64,000 nucleotides of DNA from NCBI GenBank assembly GCA_023205875.1, contig CP060766.1, positions 310,001 to 374,000 of the forward strand, given 5' to 3'. The translations under genes and the position numbers were made by a program. Of the stretch, positions 35,659 to 44,441 are shown one piece after another; position 1 is the first letter of the stretch, and each line of letters begins with the position of its first letter. The notes beneath the pieces are model-generated. The model saw only the letters and a program-made list of their open reading frames with translations, did no database searches and was not told where the DNA came from. Source of the DNA: Chloropicon primus. Lineage: Eukaryota; Chlorophyta; Chloropicophyceae; Chloropicales; Chloropicaceae.

Positions 35659-38338
35659 ATGCAGGCCAGCGGTTCTTCCTCCCAGAATGGAGGACGAGGA
35701 GGGAAGGACGGGGTGGTGAGGTTCTTGGTCTCATCCGAGATCTCTCAAAAGGTCGAGCTCCGGGTGAACCGAGTGAAGGGAGACTTCAATAGGATACAAA
35801 AGAACGGGAGTATCGATAGCAGGAAGGCTGTCACTGGCTTCAGGCACGACCTCATGCGGTTGAGGCAGTACAGGCTGGAGTGTGTGCTGTATTACAATGG
35901 CCAGGCGCTCTGTCGGCCCGTGAGCACTCGCTTCACTTCACCTTCGAACGGTGGAAAGGAGTGCATATGGGACGAGGTGGTCACCTTTTGTGTCAAGTAC
36001 AGAGACTTGCCACAGGATACTCTGCTGGGCCTGACGGTCTGGCCGAGTGAGCAGCCCACGCGGAACGGAAGCAATGACGTGATGAGGCCTATGGGCGGTT
36101 GCACACTGAAGTTGTTCAGCAAGAAACTCCGGTTGAGGTGCGGGAGCAGGAAGCTGAGGCTGTGGCACGGCTTGGAGGCTTGCGGGAAGGAGAAGTGCGC
36201 GACTCCTGGGAAGATTCCGGTCAAGGAGAGGGGGGAAACGGGTTTGCTGGAGAGGCAGCTCAAGCACTACAACAGGGGTGACATGCCTCAGATAGAGCAG
36301 CTGGACAAGCTCTGCATAGCGAAAATTTACGAGCGGTTGGCTCAAGAGGAGCAAGAGATGACGGAGAAAGGTCTTTACCTCCTTCAGGTCGAGTTGGCGA
36401 ATTACCCGCTGCCCGTCCTGTTCCAGGAGTCCTCTGTGGGCAACAAGAGCAGCTTGTCCTCTCAGGGCTCGCTGGGCAACGCGCAACTGTCGCCGCAGAA
36501 CTCTCTTTCTCCGACGATGGATATCCACGACATTCTCCAGGAGGGCCCCAACATCGGCCAGAAGTTCATGGACGTCCAGGGTCCTCACCTGATACACGTG
36601 AGCGACCCGGAGATCGGGAGGGAGAACCCAGCGGAGAGGAAGGCCCAGAGAATGGCGAGATCCGAGGGACCAAGCACGGTGGGAGCCGACAGGAACCTCA
36701 AGCCGAACAGCAGCGAGAAGAGAGCGATCGAAAGTGTTCTGAGGCAGCCGCTGACTCAAGCTCTGAGGAGGGAGGCCAAGAAGCTCTTGTGGAGGTTCAG
36801 GTACAGCATGCTGGACAACCCCGCTGCTCTCGTGAAGTTCCTCCTGGCGGTGGATTGGCAGGTGGCGGACGAGGTCCAAGAGGCATTGAACCTGATGAGG
36901 CAGTGGGCATCGGTGAGCACGACAGACGCCCTGTGCTTGCTGTCCTCGAATTTCACGAACCCTGGCGTGAGGGAGCACGCCGTGGGCGTTCTGAGAACAG
37001 CAGAAGACGAAGAGATTGTAAGCTACTTGCTGCAGCTGGTGCAGGCCCTCCGGTACGAGCACAGCGCAGATGATTCCCCCTTGGCGGCCTTCCTCATTAA
37101 GAGGGCATGCCAGAATCACGTCTTGGGCAACTTCTTGCACTGGTACTTGTTCGTCGAGTGGCAAGACCCTGTCTTTGGCCCCGAGTACGCGCAGATTTAC
37201 GACAGGTTTGTGAACGCCTTGCTCTCGGAGCCATCTGGGTACGCCCTGTGGGACGACATCAGGAGGCAGATGGAGCTCGTGGCTCAGCTCACGGCAGTGA
37301 AGAGGGAAATCGAGAGCTTGAGAACAGCGGCAAGGAAGAAGGACAAGCTCATCGAGCTTCTCAGTGAGAGCGGCTTGTGCGAGGAGCTGGCGAGTCTGAG
37401 GCTTCCCTTGCCCTTGGACCCGATCGTCCTGCTGACCGGGGTCATTCCTGAAGAGTCCTCGGTCTTCAAAAGCGCCCTCACGCCCTTGAAGCTCACCTTC
37501 AAGACGGCCGTGACAGTCAACGGCCACGCCTTGCCTGAGACAAAGTACAGCATCATTTTCAAGAAAGGGGACGACCTTCGGCAGGACCAGCTCGTCGTGC
37601 AAATGATTCAGCTCATGGACAACCTGCTGAAGAAGGATGGCCTCGACCTCAAGTTGAACCCGTACAAGGTGCTGGCCACTGCCGCGGGGAGAGATGCGGC
37701 CGACTACTCTGGCTTTGTGGAGTGCGTGCCAAAGTGCAGGCCGATCTCTAACGTCCTTGAGCAGTACAGGGACATCAGGAGGTTTCTTGCCGAGTATTGT
37801 CCCGATCCCATGAACCGACAGAATCCTGCCAAGGAGGCCTTGAAGAACTTCATCAAGTCCTGCGCAGGATCGTGCGTTGTCACCTACATTCTCGGGGTGG
37901 GGGACAGGCACCTCGATAACCTGATGCTCACGGAGGACGGCATGCTGTTTCACATCGATTTCGGGTACATCTTGGGGAAGGACCCCAAACCTTTCCCTCC
38001 CCCAATGAAGTTGTGCAAGGAGATGGTGGAGGCCATGGGGGGCTCGAACTCTTGAGTCGTACAGGCAGTTCCACAGCTACTGCTGCGAGGCTTACAACAT
38101 TCTGAGAAAGTGGGCGCCTCTCATTCTCAACCTCTTCCAGCTCATGGAGGGCGCGAGGATACCAGACATAAGCAACGATCCGGAGAAGGCCATGCTGAAG
38201 CTCCAAGAGAAGTTCAGGCTCGACTTGAACGACGAGGAAGCCGGCCAATGGATGCAGAAGCTAATCAACGACAGCGCATCTGCCCTCATGCCGCAGCTCA
38301 TGGAGACCGCCCACCGCTGGGCGACGTACTGGCGATAA
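35659..38338 (+). CDS. VPS34: Class III phosphatidylinositol 3-kinase (VPS34), with a late in-frame TGA / +1 shift
   Basis: Makes PI3P on endosomes and autophagic membranes. N-terminal C2 domain (about 20-190), helical PIK domain (about 350-530, LRREAKKLLWRFRYSMLDNP, ALNLMRQW) and lipid-kinase domain (from about 590). The kinase shows KYSIIFKKGDDLRQDQLVVQ, catalytic GVGDRHLDNLM and activation loop HIDFGYILGKDPKPFPPPMK. The frame stops at TGA 38053-38055 just after EAMGGSNS. One base later the conserved tail continues to a TAA at 38336-38338: ESYRQFHSYCCEAYNILRKW ... QKLINDSASALMPQLMETAH, RWATYWR. The sequence at the shift is AACTCTTGAGTCG. The tail helix is normally needed for activity, so this is either a sequence error, a damaging allele or a programmed +1 shift. 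Confidence 0.9.
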
Positions 38339-38415
38339 GCATTTTGTAACCATAACACGCTTTTATTTAAACACACCCCACCTGTACTTTCATTCATCAT
38401 CCCAAGAAAAAAATC

Positions 38416-38769
38416 ATGCCCAGACCAAGCGGAGCGAAGCTTCTCTCTCTCTCTCTCTTGCAGGATTTGAGAGAGGCTCTCGATTCCGGCCTGATGACGG
38501 AGGAGTACGCCCAAGCCGTGCAGGAGGCCCAGCGTTACGACAGCAAGTCCCCGGAGAAGAAGAGAGAGATCGCGGACTACAACGAGGCGTTGAGGATCAT
38601 CTTTGCGGACGCATCTCTTAAGCTGAGCGACAAGGAACAATGCATTGTGAAGAGAGAGTACCTGGAAGAGGTCGGGCTCTGCAAGGCTCCTCGTCGTCCG
38701 TCGTCGAAGAGAACAAGAACACGAAGCAAGACGGCCCCTTCCATCGTCAAGGTCAAGCAGGAAGAGTGA
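38416..38769 (+). CDS. Small SHOCT-like helical protein
   Basis: 117 residues from ATG 38416. QDLREALDSGLMTEEYAQAV (about 16-35) resembles the short C-terminal SHOCT/oligomerisation motif (L..L...G.IT..EY). A helical region follows (EIADYNEALRIIFADASLKL), then a basic tail (RRPSSKRTRTRSKTAPS) ending KVKQEE. A CT-run ending TTGCAG lies just before the GATTTGAGAG that codes DLRE (38440-38463) and looks like a splice acceptor. The true N-terminus may therefore come from another exon, though I find no donor in the 80 bases after VPS34. Function unknown. Confidence 0.5.
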   Translation: MPRPSGAKLLSLSLLQDLREALDSGLMTEEYAQAVQEAQRYDSKSPEKKREIADYNEALRIIFADASLKLSDKEQCIVKREYLEEVGLCKAPRRPSSKRTRTRSKTAPSIVKVKQEE

Positions 38770-39247
38770 GACTGTAACGCAGAGCATACATGCTGTATTA
38801 GACTGGTGTAGATAAGATATTCTGCAGTTCTTCCGTTAGAAGGGCTCGTGCAAGCTGCGTCGTAGGCGTCTTGAAGTGCGGTGTACATCGCAGTCCCGAA
38901 TGCAAAGACAGACACAGACAGAGAGAGAGAGAGAGAGAAAGAGACGATCCATGACAAGAAAGGTAGCATCTTGGCAGAGTATTCTCATCACTTGAAGGGA
39001 TTGGCCTCCTCCTCCTCCTCCTCCTCCCTCCCCCTTGGAATTCGATGGAAAAAGCCGTTGAGGACAGCCAGAGGCCAGGGGAAGGAACGAGGACAGCGAG
39101 GAGAGAGCGAGAGGAGAGAGGGAGGGAAGCTAGATTGAATTCCTGAGCGAGGACAACAGGGAGCAAACGGAGCAAGGAGTCTAAACCTTGGTCCCCGCAA
39201 TCTACATCTCCAACCACCTCAGCAGCCAGTAACCAAGACCAAGACAG

Positions 39248-39284
<37 letters not shown>
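38770..39284. other. Intergenic, simple repeats
   Basis: GA runs (38918-38940, 39250-39280) and CTC repeats; no gene seen. Confidence 0.5.
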
Positions 39285-39286
<2 letters not shown>

Positions 39287-39842
39287 GGCTTGGGTCCCAT
39301 CGGGTATTAGCTTGAAGGTGCCGGGGAGGACGACTTTGAGGCGTCATCACGATTTCGATGAGAGCTTCTCCTTCGGTAAGCACGAGCACGGAACAAACCA
39401 GTTCGACCAGGGTAAGCACGAACAGAACGAGTCCGAGCCTGCCCTCGGTAAGCATGAGCTGGAGAAGCGATGGGCAGAGGAGGGGAGGACGACCGTGAGT
39501 CAGTCGCAGAACAAGGACATTGAGCGCTTTTGGGAGGAGGCCAAGAAAGATGGCACAATCCTGAAGAAGAACCTTTGCATGGAGGACGCTGCGGCCAATA
39601 GAGAGCTCTTTGCCGATTCCAAGTCGAAGCATGCTCTCAGGTTCGACGACTCGGAGAGCCAGAGGGCGCACAAGTCCCACTATAAATCAACATTCACGAC
39701 GAGTGCCCTTGTGACTCCCAAGGCAGCAGATGCCAGGCCAAGGTCCGCGGTGGATCCAAGGGAGGCCGTCGACCCCGTCGTCCTGGCGAAGAAGAACAAG
39801 GCCCTCGGAAAGCAGAGCAGCCTTTGCCTCACTTACTACTGA
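39285..39842 (+). CDS. Unknown 185-residue protein with GKHE repeats
   Basis: Frame from ATG 39285 (MAWVPSGISLKVPGRTTLRR). Three GKHE motifs occur (FSFGKHEHG, QGKHEQNES, LGKHELEKRW). At DNA level each is GGTAAGCAC/TGA, which happens to match a 5' splice-site consensus, but I find no joining acceptors and the frame reads through. The middle (DIERFWEEAKKDGTILKKNL) is helical and the C-terminus (PRSAVDPREAVDPVVLAKKN) is Pro/Ala-rich. No signal peptide or membrane segment. Ordinary composition and a full-length frame support a real gene; function unknown. Confidence 0.6.
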
Positions 39843-39969
39843 GCCTTCTTGGAGAACGATGTAAAACTAGCAGCAAGACAGAAAGAAGTTATTAGAGCCT
39901 CCTTATTATTAACCAACAACACCGTCATCACGGTAACCGGTAACGCAGGTTTTTTTATCAAGCAAGCAA

Positions 39970-41566
39970 CTAGTGCTTGACCCTGACCTCGTAGTCGTCC
40001 CCCGCGCAAGTCAAGTACCTGACCCACTTCACCGGTTGGTAGTTGCTCCTCTCGTGGACTTTGAGAAAGCGGATGCGGAGCCCGGTCGAGGTGAACATCG
40101 GGACTTGGAACGTCAGCTTCAGCGGTGGGACTTTCTTCTCCCAGACTTCTCCGCTGCTGGTGCCGCCGAGTTCCGTGCCGGCCATCATCTCGATGATCGC
40201 CTTGAACTTGTGCTCCTTGCCTCCCCTCAGCTCGCTGAGCTTCCAGTGCGTCTGATTATTCGCCAGGTCCACGTACTTGGACTTTGTCTTGCCGCCCGTG
40301 GCCTGCATGCTGACCTTGACGGTCGACTTGGGCAGGGGAATCCACGTGATCACTGATGTTTTGTGAGAGGAAGGAAGGAAACAACAAAAGTCAGTGGTGC
40401 CCACATCATCATCCCAATTCCATTCCATTCTCCTTACCCTGGAATGCGACCAGAGACGACGGGAAGTCCGCTTTGATCTTGACGTTCAACTCTCCCCTCG
40501 TCCTCCCGAGGCTCTTGTACCACGAGGTCACCGTGAAGGGCAAAGTGAAGTTCCTGGAGTCGGACACGGTGTAGGAAAGGAGCTCGAATTCTCCGTCGGG
40601 GGGCACGAAATGCACCTGGTGGTCCGATTCGTAGTTTTGCAGCTTCACCGCTTGGTGGAACTTGATGTAGTCCAGGGCCACCTGGGACCTGCACGCCTTC
40701 TGGGCCACGTTCGTAGGCCTCCCTTCCATCGCCGAGGAGGCCGCGTTCTGGTACCCGGACTCCGCCTCCATCATGAACTTCTCGTTCAACCCGATCTTGC
40801 ACTCGGGCATGCCAGAGAGGTACACTTTCATCTGGATGCTGCCGTTCACCCTGCCCGAGATCAGCTCCCCGTCGGAGCCCACCAGCGCGCTGACCCTCTC
40901 TATCGCATCGAGGTACACCTCGTTCTTCTTGTAAACGATTCCCGCCTTCCTCCAAGGCACGGCGCCGGTGACGTCCAGCGTGGGAGCCCCGGTCTTGTGG
41001 TCCTCCGCGCCTTCCTTCTTTCTCCTCCTCAGCAGGGCGTCCAGGGCGCTCACCGTCTTCCCCTCCAGGGACGGCGTGTCGAGGACGAGCTCGCAGAGGG
41101 ACTCCGCCTGGGTGACTTGCGGGTAACCAAAGTCCATCGCCTCCTCCAGGATGCTTTGCACCATCGCCGGCTTCCCCCTCAGGGCGTCGGCCTTGAGGGC
41201 CGAGTTCGTAGAGAGAGCGAGAGCGTTGGTGACCACGTTCCCACCGGGGAAGAACATCTTGAGGATGTCCATGAGCTGGTGCAGCATCTCCTGCATCGCG
41301 AGCACGTTCGCGTCCCACCTCGTTGCCGCCACCGCGAGCACGTTCGATCCCTTGTCGCCCTTCTTCCAAACGTAAGACACGCCCTCGTGGTGCACGATGG
41401 GCGGAACCTGGCTGGTCCCCTTGGCGCCCGTCCTCCTGCCGCTCAGCATCTCGTCCACGAAGCGCTGCACGTCCCTCGCGGCGACATCCCTCCTGTAGTC
41501 CTTGAGGGCGATGTACTTGTTCCCCTTGGCCTCTTGCGCGAACAGAGCGATGCAAGAGATCGTCAT
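39970..41566 (-). CDS. AP2M: Clathrin adaptor AP-2 complex mu subunit
   Basis: Two exons: 41566-40438 and 40352-39970 (intron 85 bp, GTAAGG...CATCAG, phase 1), 503 residues. The N-terminal longin-like domain (SCIALFAQEAKGNKYIALKD, YRRDV ... LMDILKMFFPGG) packs in the adaptor core. The mu-homology domain (from about 215) binds cargo YxxPhi signals: TGAVPWRKAGIVYKKNEVYL, YLSGMPECKIGLNEK, VHFVPPDGEFELLSY, SLGRTRGELNVKIKADFPSS, and after splicing ITWIPLPKS, LTFQVPMFTSTGLRIRFLKV and KWVRYLTCAGDDYEVR. The FQVPMFT.GLR.RFLKV and VPPDGEFEL stretches fit plant AP-2 mu better than AP-1; AP-4 is less likely but not excluded. Start ATG 41566 fits the family N-terminus. Confidence 0.9.
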
Positions 41567-41637
41567 CCTTCTGCTCCTCTTTTTTTTTGACTCTCTCTCA
41601 CTCAAAAACTTCCGCACGCACAAAAAAAAAAAAAACA

Positions 41638-41661
41638 GAGGGCCTCGTTCGAAAGACCAAG
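41638..41661 (-). promoter_or_regulatory. Upstream element for AP-2 mu
   Basis: On the minus strand CTTGGTCTTTCGAACGAG then GCCCTC, 72-95 bases before ATG 41566. Confidence 0.45.
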
Positions 41662-41904
41662 CGAAGATGCTTCGGCGTCAAGCGAAACCCTCTTCGCCTT
41701 TCCGTTTGTCGTCGTCGTCGACAAACACCTTCCCTCTCCCTGCGCGACGAACCCGAGCGTTACGTTAAGCGTTTTCAAACTTCATCTCCGGTTTTCGCGA
41801 AATCCTTTTTTTGCAGGAGAGGACTTCTGGCAACCAGGAGGATGGAGGGATGATGGACAAGGGCAAGAGGGGAAAGAAAGGAAGGGGCCAGAGAAACTGT
41901 GATA

Positions 41905-41964
41905 CAAGGAGGGACTCTTGCTTGCTCTCCATTGCTTTCGATGGATCAAGAAATGAATGGATCG
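41905..41964 (-). repeat. Dispersed repeat, shared with 56326-56446
   Basis: Read on the minus strand: CATTCATTTCTTGATCCATC, GAAAGC, then GCAAGCAAGAGTCC and TCCTTG. The same blocks in the same order occur at 56332-56437 on the plus strand. Confidence 0.7.
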
Positions 41965-42089
41965 GACGCTTGCTTGCTATGGAACGCACGCGGCGGTCTC
42001 GTGTCGTCGGCGTCGATCGATATCGATGAGGAGAAAAGGCCATGATGACAACAGAGTGATATTTGTATCTACATTTCTTGTACTCTCTC

Positions 42090-42429
42090 CTAAGGCTTGC
42101 TTGACAATCCAGAGGCCCCCAGCCCCGCGAGCTCCAGGCGCTGTGCCTCCGAGGGCTGAGAGTCCAGGCAGACGCAGAACCGCACGTCGCACCCGCTGGG
42201 GGTTGGAGCCCGAGCAGTCGCGCACAAACCCGGCGTTGACCCGGTGCATCGGCACGCAGACGTCGATCGTGATCACGTCGAATTCCTTGGGCAGGAGCTC
42301 CTTCCACGAGACGTGCACTCGCTCGTACCTCGGAGGCGTAAAGGGAGTGAGGCCCGATCAGCTCCCCCCACCTCGGCGAGCATGCCACAGGATCTTTGGC
42401 TTGATCGGGACGAGAACAACAAGCTTCAT
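42090..42429 (-). pseudogene. Possible protein-coding remnant, unknown
   Basis: Read on the minus strand from ATG 42429: MKLVVLVPIKPKILWHARRG, then an in-frame TGA. In the same frame follow VHVSWKELLPKEFDVITIDV and CVPMHRVNAGFVRDCSG. One frame over, GCDVRFCVCLDSQPSEAQRL then a TAG (42090-42092). These look like pieces of one protein, but the frame is not continuous and I find no matching splice sites. It may be a decayed gene, an undetected short-exon gene or chance. Confidence 0.25.
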
Positions 42430-42589
42430 GGTGGCTCTCTTCTCCACCGAGGCCTCTTTCGAAAGAAAAAGCGACGATGCTTCGACCTATATCGAAACCC
42501 TTCGGCCTCCCCCTCCCGGCCGCCCTTGCATTGTACTGGTGGTCACCATATTGCATATTACATCAGATTAGCAAATGTTTAGAATCCTT

Positions 42590-42617
42590 GTGTGATCGCT
42601 GGTGAGAGCGATCACAC
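42590..42617. repeat. Perfect 11-bp stem hairpin
   Basis: GTGTGATCGCT, loop GGTGAG, AGCGATCACAC. It stands alone in intergenic DNA without a following U-run, so it is neither a bacterial-type terminator nor a recognised RNA. Confidence 0.85.
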
Positions 42618-42940
42618 TCATGGACGCACCCGCAGGGCTTCACCAGGGCTAGGCCTGCGCTGCGTCTACGTTTGCTTCTCATCATTTGATTACACGATAC
42701 CATCACGCAAAAGTTACCCCGGAGGGGTTACTCCCATCAGGTACCTTCGATTGTATTCTATGCGGCCCGGCACCAGCGAATCCCTCGATTTTCATTCCCC
42801 TCTCACGTAACGCCTTTAACGCCTGAGGTTTTAGGGTTTGGTTGGCGAGCGACGAGGGCCAAGGTGAGTTGGGGCGGCGTGGACGGCGCAAGGTCGAGGT
42901 GCGGTGGCGAATGGGTGTCGAACCTCGGAAGTGTTCTCTT

Positions 42941-42965
42941 CGTCCTCTTTCGAAAAGACTTCCTC
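42941..42965 (+). promoter_or_regulatory. Upstream element for the BAR-like gene
   Basis: CGTCCTCTTTCGAAAAGACT then TCCTC, 107-131 bases before ATG 43072; a partial match. Confidence 0.35.
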
Positions 42966-43071
42966 CCGCTGAAAGAAACGACGGCTTGCTTCTTTTCTTC
43001 TCCTTTCCTTTGCGAACCCGAAGGTTTTCTTCGGTTTAGGTTTTCAGGATCGTCAGTCGTCAGTCGTCGTC

Positions 43072-44317
43072 ATGTCGAGCACGCCAACCAAGTCGGGAAG
43101 CACGACGGGGATCGGTCCCTTCTTCAGGAAGCTGAAGGAGAAGCAGAGGCAGCAGCTCGCGAATTACTTTCCGAGCCTGGTGGATGCGAGCTTCACGACG
43201 CCGAGGACGAGGCAAGCGTTCATGGAGGAGGAAGCGAAGCAGTTCGCGGCGAACATCAGGCTGATGGAGAAGGACATCAGGGGCCTGAAGCTCGCGGACG
43301 AGACTTTCATGGCGACGTGCCAGCAAGTCCTCACCAGCGACCTCCCGCGCGTGTACGACTTTGGGGACGACGGCCACGTGCACGCGGTGGGCGAGCTCGA
43401 CACCATCGGCCGGGGGTGCCAGGTGGAGGACTTGGTCAAGGTGCAGCAGGAGCTGTCCCAGGGCATGGAGCAGGACGTCCTGACTCCCATGAAGCAGTGG
43501 CTCTTCGCTTGGACCACGGTGCAGGAGAGGCTCAAGGAGCTCGAGGAGATGAGGATAGAAGTCGATTCGAGGAAGAGGCAGGTGTTTGCGCTGAGGCAGC
43601 AGGAGGCCAAGCACAAGGAGGCCCTGGACAGCGCGAGGAACGACCACCAGAAGAAGAACAAGGCGAAGACCTTGGAGGACACCTGGAGGACGCAGCAGAG
43701 AAAGGACGCGAAGCTGGCCAACGCCACCGCCACCTACCAGTCGATGGAGTCGGAGGTCCTCGAGGAGCTCGCCGGCTTGATTCGGGACGCGGTGTGCCTG
43801 AAGAGCTACCTGGCGGCATGCACGGAGTTCCAGAGAGAGGCTTACCAGAGCTTGACTCACGCACTCCTCGGAACGCACGGCAACGGCGGACCGAGCCAGG
43901 GTCCCGAGAGTAAGTGACGGGCGTTGAAAGGCACAAAGAGTAAGACTGCTTGGATTGCGCGCCCTCTGGCAAAAGGGGCGCGAGAGTAACGGCGACCATT
44001 GACATTGACATTGACATTGACCCCGTCCCACACGTTTCGCGTGTCCAGGTGCTCGCGCGGCAGCTGGGGCGACCTCCCATCCCACAGGAAGCGGCAGAGC
44101 ACTGGTCAATTCCCAGATAGACGACGACAATCCGTTTGCGAAGAAGACCGGGAACTCGCCCGTCAAGGTGAGTCTGGCCGTGACCGCGGCGGGAGACTCT
44201 CCGGTGAAGGCGACGGTGAAGGCGGGCTCGACCCCCGGCGGCAGCATGAATACCTCCGGGCACTCCTTGTACGGGGACGACATCAAGCTTCCAAGCCCTG
44301 AGAGCCCTCTCAGGTGA
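43072..44317 (+). CDS. BAR-like membrane-curvature protein with NPF motif
   Basis: Two exons: 43072-43909 and 44049-44317 (intron 139 bp, GTAAGT...TCCAG, with an ACATTG repeat), 368 residues. Residues about 15-270 are a long amphipathic three-helix arrangement (FFRKLKEKQRQQLANYFPSL, EEEAKQFAANIRLMEKDIRG, QELSQGMEQDVLTPMKQWLF, ERLKELEEMRIEVDSRKRQV, MESEVLEELAGLIRDAVCLK, EFQREAYQSL) like BAR domains that bind curved membranes. Exon 2 encodes a disordered tail with QIDDDNPFAKKTG; NPF is the EH-domain ligand used in endocytosis, which supports a trafficking role beside AP-2 mu. The fold call rests on helix pattern, not alignment. Confidence 0.75.
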
Positions 44318-44441
44318 TGAATCTCGGGCGTTACGTTACTGGACCTCTCGTCGTTTCGCAAAAAATATTCAAATAATGTTCCAATTACGAAGGTTTTTGT
44401 TTTCCGTAGTATTTTACTTTTGCCAGCCCGCAAGCAACACG

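Larger units (their letters stand above)
41567..43071. other. 1.5-kb intergenic region between AP-2 mu and the BAR-like gene
   Basis: Holds the AP-2 mu upstream element, a dispersed repeat (about 41905-41964), a possible gene remnant (42090-42429), a perfect hairpin (42590-42617), a doubled TAACGCC motif (42807-42830) and the BAR gene's upstream element (42941). Confidence 0.5.

Noticed and set aside
35938-37953. 671-residue frame antisense to VPS34
   Set aside because: Same antisense effect; no recognisable domain.
41765-42556. 263-residue minus-strand frame
   Set aside because: Biased composition, crosses the dispersed repeat, and the protein-like pieces in this stretch lie in other frames.
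42807-42830. Possible tRNA or snRNA promoter around the doubled TAACGCC
   Set aside because: No cloverleaf, TTCGA box pair or recognisable snRNA follows.
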